Assembly: GCA_024345305.1 (NCBI GenBank)
Contig: BRON01000003.1
Location: 744,001 to 808,000 of the forward strand
Direction of reading: 5' to 3'
DNA length: 64,000 nucleotides
Source of the DNA: Mrakia gelida
Lineage: Eukaryota; Basidiomycota; Tremellomycetes; Cystofilobasidiales; Mrakiaceae
The notes under the pieces are model-generated. The model was not told the DNA's origin. It saw nothing but the letters and a program-made list of their open reading frames with translations, and searched no databases. Shown here one piece after another: positions 34,993 to 45,995 of the stretch. A program made the position numbers and the translations under genes. The number at the start of each line of letters is the position of its first letter. The first letter of the stretch is position 1.

Positions 34993-35461
34993 ATGGTTCC
35001 GAGACCTCTTCTAAAACGAGCTTCAGCTCTTTTGCCTTCGGATGGCTTGACTTTGGCGCATGTGAGTTCTTTTGAACGAAACGAGGGAGAGCGAGATCGA
35101 GAGAGCTCGAGCTCACCCCCCTCCCCTCCCCTCCCCTTTCCTCCCTCTCAGTTCACCCACCGAACCCAGATCCTCTCCCTTTACCGTCAACTCGTTCGTT
35201 CTACCAGAAGTAAGCCCATCTTAGCTCCCCTTCCTCACACAAATCTTCCTCTGACCTCCTCCCTTCGCGATCTTCTGTTCGTCCGTTCATTCATCAACAG
35301 CCCTTCCAACCCCCTCCGCTCGCAAGGACACGCTCCTTTTCTACCGACCAGAGTTCAGGATCCCTTTCGACCCACCACCGAGCAACGAGAAGATGCAGGA
35401 GCATGTGGGGAGGGTGAGGAGGTTGGTCCAGAGGGTGCCGTGGCAGGGTGGGGCGTTGTGA
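34993..35461 (+). CDS. LYR-motif mitochondrial protein, 95 aa
   Basis: Three exons (34993-35061, 35152-35209, 35301-35461) give MVPRPLLKRASALLPSDGLT, then LAHFTHRTQILSLYRQLVRS and TRTLPTPSARKDTLLFYR. The second exon holds the LYR tripeptide followed by a downstream Phe (FYRPEF), the Complex1_LYR layout of small assembly factors and complex I subunits. The N-terminal LLKRASALL could target mitochondria. It ends VPWQGGAL at TGA 35459-35461. A GTGAGC overlaps the stop codon, so an alternative splice into 35663 onward cannot be excluded. The precise LYRM member is unclear. Confidence 0.75.
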
Positions 35462-36159
35462 GCTGGGGAGGGAGATCATGAGATGGGGAGGAGCAGGGAG
35501 GGGTACGAGGAAGGGATGGGAAGGATGGGATCGAGGAGGTTTTTTAAGGTGAGTCGAAGTGTGTCTGCGCTCGCTGGAGATGGATCGAGTCGCAACGGTC
35601 TTTCGATCTGGTGCTCAGAGGGAAGATCGAGAGCTGACCTTCCTCGTCCTCTCCTCTCTCCAGCTCCCTCGAATTCCCCTCACGTTCACTGCACCACGAT
35701 GATCAACATTTCGACCCTAGGAGGCCGAACATACCTCAACCTTACCAATGTCGACCAGAACTCGAGCGGACTCCCCTCCAGACTCGCTCGATCCCTCCGA
35801 ACGCGTCGCCCTCCCTCTCCCTCTCCCTCTCCCTCTTCCCTCCGCCCCAACAACCCTCAAACACCACAACCCTCTCCCACTCAACCCTTCACCTCGCCTC
35901 CCCCGAGTTCCTCGGTTCGTGCTCAAGAAGACCATCGCGCGCAAACAAGCGGATCGAACTCGTCCACGAAGGGCTCGCTCGTCGTTCATTCTCTCGCGCG
36001 TCTTTCAAAGAGGCAGGGAGGCATGGGGATCGTGTATGTAGTGTACGTATTCGTTAGCAGCGTTATAGTATGCGTTTGGTGCGTGTGAGAGTCGTGTATC
36101 TATGGTGTGTTATGCAAGCAAAAGAGAGAGAGAAAAAGAGCCGTGATGGTTGACCCTTT
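35462..36159 (+). other. Uncertain transcribed region after the LYR gene
   Basis: An intron-like stretch (GTGAGT near 35549, acceptor near 35662) precedes 400 bases that are open in all three plus frames for some length. The frame with codon use closest to real genes here starts at Met 35748: 97 aa, MSTRTRADSPPDSLDPSERV and a basic end KKTIARKQADRTRPRR, stopping at 36041. It could be a small separate gene or the 3' part of the LYR transcript. No homology is recognised. Confidence 0.25.
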
Positions 36160-37435
36160 TTAGATCGTGTTCCCGTTCTCAAACGTTGATGGTTTGAGGG
36201 TCTCTGTGGAGTCTGAAACACGAAGGGAAGACCGACGACAGAGTTTAGTTGACTGAAGAGAGGGGGGGGGGGGGGGGGGGGTGAGAGAGGGGGAGAGCTC
36301 ACCGTTCTCGAACGAAGGCGTCCCTGTTCGAAACGACGCGTCGAGTGATCAGCTGAGTCGAGAGGAAGAGAGATAGGAAGGGAAGAGCTGCTCTCACCTG
36401 GATAGAAGGGAGCAACGACTTCGAAGGCTGGTGTTGCGAGGGCTGAGGTTGAGCGCTGCGAAGCGAAGGAGCGTGGGAAGGTCAGCAAGGGCAAAGAGGG
36501 GAGGGCAGAGGGAGAGGCGCGACGAACGAGTTCTCCCCATTCTGCCAAACGACCCAAGACCGCACGTCAGTCAGCTTGAGATTCAAAGACGAGGACAAAG
36601 GTGCAAAAGAAGATTCACCAAGAGGAGCAGGACTCTGACAAGGATCCTTCCCCTCGACCTCAACCAAACTCGACGAGCCGAGGACTGTGATTATCGACGC
36701 GTTCGAAACCAAAGTCGGTCAGCTCGCCGAACCGAACGAAAAGGAAAGGGAAGAGGATGCAGACTCACAGGATGGCTTCTGGTTCAACAACGTTTTCTTG
36801 AGACGAAAGTACTGTGGGACGAGAGAGGTCGGGAATCCTGTCCAAGGGTTGTCAGCTCGCGTCTCGCTCTTGGGACCGTGGGAGCGAGGGTCGGACGAAC
36901 CACTGAGGACGTTTACGCTCCCATCTGCGGAAGAAGGGTCTTGGCTTTTGGTGTACGAGGAGAGGGAGGAGGAAGGAGAGTCGACTGTTTGGGTTGGGTT
37001 GGGGGCGAGGAGGGAGGAGGGAGGAAGTCCGGATCAGCCTTCCCTGAGTCTCGATTCTACCTCCTCGTCTTCACCGACTCTATAAGGTCTGGTCTTGAAA
37101 GAGAGAATGAGACGAGAGCGACGACGTACCTTCCTTCTCCAATCCCATCTCCAACTCGGTCTGGCTCTCTCCTCGAACTCCTGCCTGTTCCTCCTCGTCG
37201 AGCTCAACACTCCCCTCCGGCCTCGTTCCGTCCTCCGTCGTCTCGTTCGCCGCCGTCCCAGCCTCAACGAGGGACGTCGTCGCAGGAGATCCAGGGAAGA
37301 AGTATCTCAGGATGAGAGCTGTGAAGAAGGAAGGAAGGAGGGACGCAGCCAAGAAGGAAGGAAAGGAAAGGGGATCAGTACGAGCGAGTTTCGCGACGAG
37401 GAAGGTTGGGTATTGGGCTCACTAGCTGTCTGCAT
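36160..37435 (-). CDS. Hypothetical protein with eight or more short exons
   Basis: A consistent spliced frame of about 170 residues can be followed on the minus strand. It opens with MQTATLILRYFFPGSP, then an acidic segment (SVELDEEEQAG, TELEMGLEKE). Next come GFPTSLVPQYFRLKKTLLNQ, LVEVEGKDPCQSPAPL, LATPAFEVVAPFYPG and the end STFENGNTI before TAA at 36160. Several exons are 15-30 nt (one encodes EWGEL, another GTPSFEN). One intron contains a G20 run (36262-36281). Donors and acceptors are standard, but the start is uncertain because the ATG also lies at a CAG. I do not recognise the protein. Confidence 0.45.
36262..36281. repeat. G20 homopolymer in an intron
   Basis: Twenty consecutive G on the plus strand, in an intron of the hypothetical gene at 36160-37435. 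Confidence 0.9.
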
Positions 37436-37740
37436 GCAGTATCCACTAGATCAGACAAGGAAGGGCAGAGAGAAGCCTGAGAGAAGTACGGATGTGGGTT
37501 GCAAGGAAGAAGAAACCAAAGACAAAGCGAAGGAAGAGAAGTCGAAGAGCGGAGCGCGTCATGAGGGGTTCGTCGTTCGTCTGCGGCAGTTTTCTTTCCC
37601 AACGAGGCTCGAACATGGGTACGGCGGGGATAGGGATCGTCGTAGGTGGCTGAGCAAGGGATCGACGCGTCGACGCAGAGCGATAGGACTGTGCGTTTGA
37701 CCTTTCGAAACGAAAGAGAGCAAGAGGGGAGTGAAACCGA
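37436..37740. other. Intergenic stretch between two minus-strand genes
   Basis: It lies between the hypothetical gene and the MTQ2 stop, with one GACGCGTC palindrome at 37665. No exon is supported, although a 5'-UTR intron of the hypothetical gene is possible. Confidence 0.4.
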
Positions 37741-39110
37741 TCATGGTTGAGCCCTCCAAAACTTCAGCACGAACAGCAACTCTCCTCCTGCTCGACGTTG
37801 GAGAGCGACCTGAGACCACAAAAAGGGAGAAGAGGGTGAGGAGGGGTGAGTGACCGAGAAGCGAAGCAGGGGTGGTATAAGGGGAGGAAGAGAAAGAGAA
37901 AGACGACGCGTCCGAACGAACCTTCCCGTCCAGCCTCCCTTCGAACTTCTTCCGTATCGACGCGATGATCTCGAGGGGTTTGTTTTGGCGGATGGCGACG
38001 AGGTAGAAGACCCCGATGGGGGAGAGGAGGTCCTGCGAACACGAGGTGGAGAAGAAGAGAAGGGAGGGTGAGCACAGACGAAGAAGGCAGAAATAACGAA
38101 GCGAGAGGACGCGAACTCACGTCGATCTGAGAGAGCAGGATTGCAGTGACGTCCATTCCATCCTCCCCTCCAGCCCACGTTGATCCTATACTTGGTGCTG
38201 TTTGTGTGAGGTCCATTCTGAGAAGGACGGCAAAGGTGCGTTTTGAGATCAGCGTTCGCGCGAACAAAGGCTCGATGGAAGGAACGACGACGAACTCTGC
38301 TAGCGAGGTTGGGACGTAGGGAGGGTTGAAGAGTAGTATGTCGATCTTGTGGTCCAGACGAGGAAGAAGGGAGGTGGTGAGGGAGGTGAGGATGGGGTTG
38401 ATGGCGACCTGAAGAGGAGACGGGCGTCGAGGTCAAGGTCAGCTCGACGACAGGACTTTCGATGAGCTGCACTGAGCAAGAGACGTACAGAGTTGTGAAC
38501 TCCCGTAGCGAGGGTGCATTTGGTAGCATGAGGGTTGATATCCGTAGCGAGATAGACTTTTGGGGTGGAGCGAGCCACGACGGGAAGGACGGAGAGAGGG
38601 AAGGAAGTTGAGCTCGACGAATGAACCGAGAGCCAAAGGCTTCTCCAGAGTATCAGAACGTGCACTCACGAGCGTTACTTCCTCCTAGTATACTTCCAAG
38701 GAAGCTTGAGGCGATGCCCGAGCCAGATCTGGAGCCAGCGAAACGAGACGAAGAGGTCAGGACTCGGACTTCGTTTGACTCGAGCTCAACAATCTTCGTT
38801 CCTTCCCTCCTCCTCCGTCACCTCTCCGTTGCTTCCCTTCTCGACTCACCCAATTTCGACACACACTCGTCCACTAGGTCCAGCTCTCAGCTCGGGCACG
38901 TCCAGTTCTAAGGCGTCTAGGAGGATGAAGCTGTCCTCTGTGAACCGACGACGACGAGCGGGCAAACATGTTCAGCTTTCGAAGGAGGCAGGGGAGTTCG
39001 TAAAGGTTGGGCTGACCTGCTGGATCGTAGATGACTTCGTAGTCGAGCTTCGTGAGATGGTCTAGAGAGGGAGTGGCGATGGAGATGAGAGGGATGGGAG
39101 CCTTGTTCAT
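37741..39110 (-). CDS. MTQ2: eRF1 glutamine N-methyltransferase catalytic subunit Mtq2 (HEMK2)
   Basis: Mtq2 with Trm112 methylates the GGQ Gln of release factor eRF1. The N-terminus reads MNKAPIPLISIATPSLDHLT and DYEVIYDPAEDSFILLDALE; the YDPAEDSFLLLDALE block is diagnostic. A SAM-binding part includes GSGIASSFLG and VYLATDINPHATKCTLAT. The catalytic motif is LLFNPPYVPTS (NPPY). Then come GSTWAGGEDGMDV (WAGG.DG) and LLSPIGVFYLVAIRQNKPLE. The end RRAGGELLFVLKFWRAQP resembles the family's R.AG.E.L.VLKF. About seven introns keep frame; stop at 37741. Confidence 0.93.
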
Positions 39111-39959
39111 TTTGGGGAGTGGGAGAGGGTTGGAGGAAGAGAAGTCGAGGTGAGCTCGGAGCAGACGAGCTCCATTTCGGTCGGCCGCCTCCCTTTTGTT
39201 GTTGCCCATAATTTCTTGGACCTGAGAAGAAGGCTAGGCTCGAGCGATGTAGAAGTCAGCTTGGGCACTGTGGAAGACTTTATGTCGGGTATCGAAGACT
39301 GCGAACCTCGTCCTTAGCGACCGTCTCTCCAGTGTTGGGAAGTCATCTCGACTTGTCAATCCAGCCATGACTTGCTCGGAAGCTTGTCAAATAACAAGTT
39401 GCTTGACTCGACTTGAGCTGCGCGATTATGTAGAGTCGACGTGGCGCGAGCAGAGCTTCATCGAGATTGCTTTGTTTGAAGAGGCGAAGCTTTTAGCCTC
39501 CCTTCGCGCTCTCTCCGCCGCCTCGACGTCATTTTTTACCACCGAGCAGGTCAAAGTCAGGAGAACAAGTCGTGACTTGTCAAGCAGATTTGGCTTGTTC
39601 TCGCGCCGACTTGCCAACTCAGTCAATGACTTCGCAACACTGCGTCTCTCGACAGACGCGCGTGGGCTGAATCTGACCGCCCTCGCCGGAGAGTTCGTTT
39701 CTCCCTCTTTCCGAGCGAAAATTCTGCTCATTCTCGAGGAGTCTTGACTCATCACTTTTCGGAAGATTGTATTCTCCTGTCGATATATATTTTCCGGAAC
39801 GTATGCCTAGGCCCTCTGGCTTCCAAACGATCGACACTCGCTCCTCCCTCGCTCTCCACTTTAGCTTTCAACCGCCACATCTCCTTCCTCGCTCTTCTCC
39901 TCCCTCCTCCTCTCCCTCGCCTCTGTGCGCTTCCTCCTCTCCAAAATAACACCCTCAGG
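39111..39959. promoter_or_regulatory. Divergent promoter region, less G+C-rich
   Basis: It separates the starts of MTQ2 (-) and the O-fucosyltransferase-like gene (+). The middle (39340-39750) is richer in A+T and contains recurring GACTTG/CAAGTC words. Both strands carry ORFs of 110-126 codons here, overlapping each other, with no recognised homology and no splice-supported extension, so I do not call either. The last 120 bases form a CT-rich leader. Confidence 0.45.
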
Positions 39960-42709
39960 ATGTCCTCTTCAGGATATCAGCTTCTCATGTCGAAGCTTCC
40001 TCAGCGTCGTCCAGCTCTCTCTCGTCTGGTGAGCTCGCTCTCTCCCTTCGTGTTCTTCGTGTCCCTTCGCTTCTCTTCTCTTCATTTTTCCCTCTTGCTT
40101 CTCCTTCCCGCGCTGACTTTTTTACATTATCATATGCGCGCTCTTCTTCAGTTACTATTCGGAGGAGTCTCTCTCGTTCTACTGCTGTTGATCGTCCCCT
40201 TCCTGAGTGCCCCCGTGGCTGAGAGCTTGAGTGCCGGGACGAGCTCAGTGACAAAGTACTGGACGGGCGACGGAGGGTTAAGGAACGCGAGTGATGGAGC
40301 GCTCAGGTCGCATGGGAGGAAGGATAACTTCAGAGGTGAGTGACTGGTTGAGATGGGTGGGACAGAGCGCAGGAGGAGGGAGGGGAGGGAAGGAGGGTCG
40401 AGGAGCAAGCGAGCGCGTCCTCTTCGATTCGACGTGAACTGATCCATTTCTGTCGGTTCCTTGGTTTTGGATCGATCTCTAGAGAACTTACGGCCTGATC
40501 TCAAGTACCTCATGTCGGGATTCCATTCAGGTTGGAGTGAGTCTCGTGTCTTTCGCGTTCGTTTCTCGCTTCCTTCCCTTCTCGGCTCGAGCTCACTTTC
40601 CTCCTTCCCTCTTTCAGCCAACGACGTGATGATGGGAGCGAATGGTTCGTCGCGACTCTCACTCTCACACTTCTCACCCAACCTGACCTCTTCCCTCCCC
40701 TTCCCCCCACCCCCACCCACTCCTCCCTCTCAGCCATCCACCTCTCCCTCCTCACCGGTCGAATCCCCATCATCTTCCCCTTCCCTCCCTCCCTTCACCT
40801 CCGCTACATCGACGACGACGCCCACATCCCCCCTTCCATCCCCTTCGACACAGTCTTCGATCTCAAACGCCTCTCCAAATCCATAGGAATCCCCATCGTT
40901 CAGATGTCAGAGCTCAAAACCAGAATCGAAACCAAACCTCTGCTCGGAGAGACGATGGATCTCGTTCACCCTGTTCAGGAGGAGATCGGGGGGTTCTCGA
41001 TCTGGATGATCACGAATGGGAATTTTTATGTGAGGGAAGGGGATACGGAAGCGAAGGATAGTCCGGTGGATGGGAGGAGGTGTTATCAGTTGGATACGTA
41101 TAGGATTCGTGAGTTCGCGACCAGCCGACCAAACCGAGTCCGTTTCGTTTTCGCGTCTCTCTCTCTGTCTAACCCTCCCCTCCTCCGACCCCACCCACCC
41201 ATCCCCTCCTCGCTTCCCTCGCATCGCTCGTCGCGCCAGAACCCTACTTCACCCCCATGCCCCCAACCTTCCGCCCCGCCAAAGAATGGCACTCCACCGC
41301 CTTCTCCCACCTCTCAGCCCTCTTCCAACCCTCCCCGAACCCCTTCCTCGACTACTACCTCTCCCAAGTCCCAGCCTGGTTCGCTGCCCGCGACAGACCC
41401 CCACCCAAGCTTCAGCCAGAGGACCACGTCCTCTACATTGATTTCCTGTACAACCTGGGCGAGGGAGGCGACGACGGGAGGAACGATTGGACGGGGAAGG
41501 GAGAGCTGGGGAAGGTGGGAGCGTGGGAGAGTGTTGGGAAGTATATGAGGTGGGATGGGGTGCTGGAGGAGATGAGTAAGGGGTATGTGAGGAGGGCGTT
41601 TGGAGTTAGGGATGGGAAGGGGAGGAAGGTGCCGCCGGTGAGTGGGAGAGAGAGAAGACGACGCGTTGAGGAGGATGAGGGAGAGGGACGCGACGGCGCT
41701 GACCTCGATCTTTGTTCACGTTCTCGTCCGATCAGTTCATCTCTGTGCACATCAGGAGGAACGGTTCGTCGACCTCTTCACTCTCTAGTCCTGCTTCTCC
41801 TCGCTGACTCCTTCACCTCTCTTCCCTCGTCGTCATCGTCGTCCTCTCAGATATCGGTTCGTCCCCTTGTCTCCCTCCCCTCTCCTTCCCACTCCCACCC
41901 CACCCGTTCCCCTCCCTTTCTAACACTCCTCCCTTCCCCTCCCTTCCCTTGCGCTCTCAGGAAACATCTGCGCCGACCTCACCCCTGAAGAAATGGCCAA
42001 CGCGGTCGAGAAGAACTGCTACGTCTCCCTCAACGCCTACGCCGATCGAGTCGAGCAAGTCAAAGCTGCTCTCGCCGCCGAACGAGGGATCCACCCCAAG
42101 TACGTGCTTGCTACGACGGACGAGCACGGAGAGGAGTTCCTCGCGGAGGTGAGGGAGCTGGGGTGGATCATGATTAACCATGATCATGAGGAGACGGTGG
42201 AGAAGTATGGACTTTGGTGAGTTCGCGATTTGGTTTTGGGCGCGTTTTGTTTGGAGAGAGAGAGAGAAGAAGAAGACTGTTCGCTGACTTTGCTTTGTAC
42301 CCCGCTTCGCTTCGCACAGGTACCCAACTCTGATCGACTCGGTGATTCTGTCGATGGGAACTGGGTTCGTTGGGACTTCGGGAAGCACGAGTGAGTTCGC
42401 GTCGTCTTTCCTTCCTCCCTCCCACCCTCCCTTCCTTCCTTCATCCCTCTCGTCCTCACTTTACCCCTCATCCTCCCCACCCACTCTCCCACCCTCTTTC
42501 TCTTCGCACAGTGAGCATCCTCGCCCGTCGTCGAGTAGAAGACTGGAACGGAGGGATCGGGAAGCAGGTGAGTCGTCCTCGCGTTATACTTCTTCTCGCG
42601 TTCCTTTTTCTTCGACGTTCGTTCGTCGCGCGTCGAAACTGACTTGGCTTTTTTTTTTCGCGCGATCCAGGTCTCAAGAGAGTACGGAGGACTTTTGGGG
42701 GATGATTGA
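39960..42709 (+). CDS. GDP-fucose protein O-fucosyltransferase-like (type II membrane)
   Basis: The N-terminus MSSSGYQLLMSKLPQRRPAL splices to a single membrane anchor (LLFGGVSLVLLLLIVPFLSA), so a Golgi/ER type II protein is expected. The luminal domain reads KYLMSGFHSGWTNDVMMGAN, TGRIPIIFPFPPS, then FISVHIRRNDIGNICADLTP. Later come VLATTDEHGEEFLAEVRELG and SVILSMGTGFVGTSGSTMSI with RRVEDWNGG. HIRR.D.GN.C, TTDE and SMGTGF.GT..STMS are the O-FucT sugar-donor motifs. The HIRR motif is assembled across a 6-nt exon (41851-41856, ATATCG), whose removal would delete two residues. The last exon ends REYGGLLGDD. Acceptor and linkage are unknown. Confidence 0.8.
41851..41856 (+). other. 6-nt microexon of the O-FucT-like gene
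   Basis: ATATCG is bounded by GTCCTCTCAG and GTTCGTCCCC. The upstream intron (41764-41850) has a CTGAC branch, the downstream intron (41857-41960) a CTAAC branch. Joined as AAC-G|AT-ATC-G|GA-AAC it restores RRNDIGNIC, the O-FucT motif. Confidence 0.8.
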
Positions 42710-44163
42710 TCGAGGCGAAGGGAGAGGCCGAGAGGTCGCGCTCGATCTTGTACTTCTGGTTTTCGTTCGGTTCCTTCGCTGGTTTCGTTTCCATCTTTAT
42801 TTTTCGCGTTCGTACACCTAGCTTCTTTGGATGCATCTCTTTGGGTTTGCGCTGGTGGTGGGAGAGACGAGGGATGGGAGGGAAGAGGGAGACGGAGGGA
42901 AGCGACGCGTCGGGTCGGTTCGAGCCAGTTCGAGCGAGGACGAGGCGCGACGACGTTACGGGGTGCTGGAGATGAGTGCGTTATACCTTTGTGCTTCGTC
43001 GGTGGTGCTGGGGAGGGGAGAAGGCGGTAAAGAGAGGGAGGAAAGGGAGAGGGACGGAAAGGACGCGTCGACGCCGCTTCGACCTAGGTCGAAGACGAGG
43101 AAGCGGGACGATGCTGAGCTTCCCTGGCGGCGTCTTGTCACACCTTCAATCCTCTCTGGTGGCGATGATCTCGACAGAGATGCGAGTTGGGAAGGGAGGG
43201 AGGGAAAGGCCGAGAGGGACGCGTCGACGTTCGAAGTTGAGCGTTGGGAATTGGAGATGAAGGGGCAGCGGGATGCTGTGGAAGACGGGTGTCAAAATTT
43301 GGGTCTCTATAGGGGCGACGAAAAGGAAAATTGAAGGGGAGAGCACTGAGGGAGAGGATGCGAGGACGCGTCGTCTCGGCGGCGGTCGAGGCTCTCCATC
43401 CTCCTTTCCCGTCCAGCCTTCCCTTCTTTTATCTCTTCCCCTCTGATTTCAGAGCCTGGACTCTCCCTTCCCTGAGCCGACCTCCCCTTTAGCAGGTTCA
43501 CCGTCGGAAGGTCGGCAGATCTGCGTCGCGACGTGATGAAGCGTGCATCTACTCCCTTCCCTTAGACCAAGTCAAGTCCTTATCGGCTCGTCTCACTCTC
43601 GCTTCTAGAACACTTATCTGAACCCTCGATTTCGAACGTTCTTTTTGGCTTTACAGAACGCGCGCGTCCGTCCCTTACTCGCTGCGTGCAGACGATCCGA
43701 GCTTCGTTTTTTCTCTCTCGAATGGAAGGTTTGCTTTTCGGAGTGTTGATGTCAAGAGGAACGGTAGGGATAGAACGCTCCGAGACTGACTCAGAGCCGA
43801 GTGGCTGGATGGAACCTTCAGCCGACCAAGAAACTCCGAGCGAAAAAGAGATCCGAATCGAGGGAAATCAACGGACGCGTCTCGATCGAGCTCGACGCGT
43901 TGATCTTCCCTCTTCCCCTTCTGTTCCTTGCATGCATTTTCAGGGCAGTTTGCTCGCGAGAGACGGAGATACAGTAGTAACGGGGCGAGTCTGATCTATC
44001 GTATTCTGCCCTCAGAAGAGCAAAGGAGGGAGGGCAAGAGGGAGAGATACGGGAACGGCATCCAAACGCGACTGACTTGGTTTTTGACTTTCCTTTCACT
44101 TTCACCGTTCCCTTCTTCTGAAGGCGTCTTTTCTCCACGCCGATTTAGAGGTTCTTCAATTCG
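42710..44163. promoter_or_regulatory. Long intergenic region upstream of the cyclin gene with ACGCGT boxes
   Basis: 1.45 kb without a supported gene. It holds five GACGCGTC palindromes (near 42904, 43062, 43219, 43365 and 43873) plus GACGCGTT near 43889. Each contains ACGCGT, the core of the yeast MCB element bound by MBF at G1/S. Plus-strand ORFs here (such as 42831-43334) are purine-rich and unlike real exons. Confidence 0.45.
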
Positions 44164-45518
44164 ATGGCTTTGGAAGCTAGCCAGCCCCTTGACATCATCG
44201 ACCATTTGTTGGGAAGGTTCGGCTCGGTGAGAACTCAAAAAAGTTACGGGAGGAAGAGGAGGAGCGACGAAGGTGAAGTTCCTTTCGTTCCCTTTGTTCG
44301 CTCCCTTCCCTTCAACCACGACGATCTCCTTCCTCTCTCTCCCTTCCTTCCTTCTTTCCCTCCTCCTCCTCCTTCTTCTCCTCGCTCTCTCCCTCGCCCT
44401 CCAACTGAGCTCGATCTCCCAAACGGACATGCCTGAATTCGTCCCCTGGAACCGAACGGAAGAGCGTGTTCTCGCTCCTGCTCGATGCGTTCGTTCTTCT
44501 GCTCTCCCTTCCCTCCATCTTCCTTCCCGCTTCTCTCTCCGCAGGCCATGAGACTGACTCTCTACCATCCTATCTCGTTTCACAGATCATGGCCCTCTTC
44601 GGCTGCCCTCCAGCCCGCCCCGGTGTGGTCTCCCTCCCCTCCTTCATCGCGCACGTTATAAACCGTACTCAACTCCCAGAAGAAGTCCTCGCTGGAGCTC
44701 TCGTCATCCTTCATCGACTCCACGCTCGAAACCCTCGCGACAAAGGAACATCGGGACATCGACTCTTCCTCGCCGCGTTCATGGTCTCTCACAAGCAGCT
44801 TTCGGACTCCTGCTTCTCGAACGAGACCTGGAGGAGCGTCGGAAAGGTCATCCCTGGCGTGGATCTCTACCAAGTCAACAGGATGGAGAGGGAGCTGCTG
44901 AGTTACGTGCAATGGGACATCTTGATTGGGGCTGAGGATATCAAGACGGTTGAGGTGAGCTCGGTCTTCCGTCGTCGCTGTCTCGCTTTTTGGCTTTCGT
45001 CGGGTGGCGTAGGATCTCCCTTTTCACGCGAACGAGGCTAACTTCTGCCTTCCTCTCTTCTCGCACCACAGAAGGAACTCCTCGACCACTACACCGTTCA
45101 CTACTACCCTTCCCCTCCCCTCACCCCGGTCGCTCTTCCCGAGACGCGTCGAGTCGTCGTCGTCGCGTCCGCCTCCTCGCCTTCACCTCCCATCACCTCC
45201 TCCCTCTCCCTGGACTCGCTCTCCTCCCTCACTTCGTCGTCCACCATGTCCTCGGACTCCTACTTCCCCTCACCCAGGACCCCTTCAACCCCGTTCTCTC
45301 CTTACTCTCCCACCATCTCGCTATCCAAAGTCACCACCGTCTTTCGATCCCACCTCGCTCCCGTCCGACTCGCTTCCTCAACAGAATCCGCCTACCCTTA
45401 CGCAAAGGACTTGGTCGTCGACGCGTCGATGGACGAACTCACTTCGGCGTGCACCACTGCTCGAGAGGAGGAGGAACGACCCAGGAGGAGGAGGCATAAC
45501 GCGGGCGGTAAATTCTAA
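44164..45518 (+). CDS. Pcl/Pho80-type cyclin
   Basis: Three exons (44164-44226, 44586-44954, 45072-45518) give about 292 aa. The cyclin box reads GVVSLPSFIAHVINRTQLPE, then ALVILHRLHARNP and GHRLFLAAFMVSHKQLSDSC. It continues with FSNETWRSVGKVIPGVDLYQ and NRMERELLSYVQWDI. The order (short first helix, GHRLF..A.M...K, YSN..W, (I/V)N.ME.E.L.YL.W) is that of Pcl cyclins that partner the Pho85-type kinase in basidiomycetes. The C-terminal 150 residues are Ser/Thr/Pro-rich with SPRTPSTPFSPYSP, likely kinase sites. The 359-nt first intron is long; a small middle exon there cannot be excluded. Upstream ACGCGT boxes would fit G1/S control. Confidence 0.82.
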
Positions 45519-45995
45519 ACTAGATAAGATCGAGCTGGTTCTCGTCTTCACTTTTCATCATTCTTTGTATTCTTCTCTACTCTTCTCTGTGTGTCTCCTC
45601 TAGGTTTTGTTGCTCTCGTCTCGGCCTGTTGGTCTGTTTTTCTTCGCGTCTCGGTCATTTTGTACCCTCTCCATCCCTCCCATCGGTGTTCACTCTTCTC
45701 GGTTGTATCTCGTAGCTTTAGCATCTTGGACTCGTACACGACTCGGTCCTCGTTCTCTTCTCTTGTGTGTGACGATCTCTATGGAACTGCATCTCTCATC
45801 GTCTCCAAGGGAACGGCGGCTGAGTCCGATCGGGGAAAAGACGAGCTCGCGATTTCGTTCTCGAGTTCAGTTGACTTTGAACGACCAGCGTCTCTCGCAC
45901 CTCGCCTTTTGAAACAGCAACTCAAACTTCACACCCTCAGCTGCTCTACCATCTCGCTCGCTCACATTTCGAACCCCGCCTCTTCCAGCTCCCAA
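45519..45995. other. Intergenic stretch between cyclin and aldo/keto reductase genes
   Basis: 3' region of the cyclin gene, rich in C/T with TTGTTGCTCTCG-like words, then the leader of the reductase gene. No exon is supported. Confidence 0.45.

Noticed and set aside
39367..39755. Overlapping ORFs of 126 (+) and 109 (-) codons in the MTQ2/O-FucT divergent region
   Set aside because: Codon use differs from neighbours, there is no recognised homology, and each is the mirror of the other in a less G+C-rich promoter region.
42831..43334. A 167-codon plus-strand ORF before the cyclin
   Set aside because: Composition is simple purine-rich repeats with no splice support and no similarity; more likely regulatory DNA.
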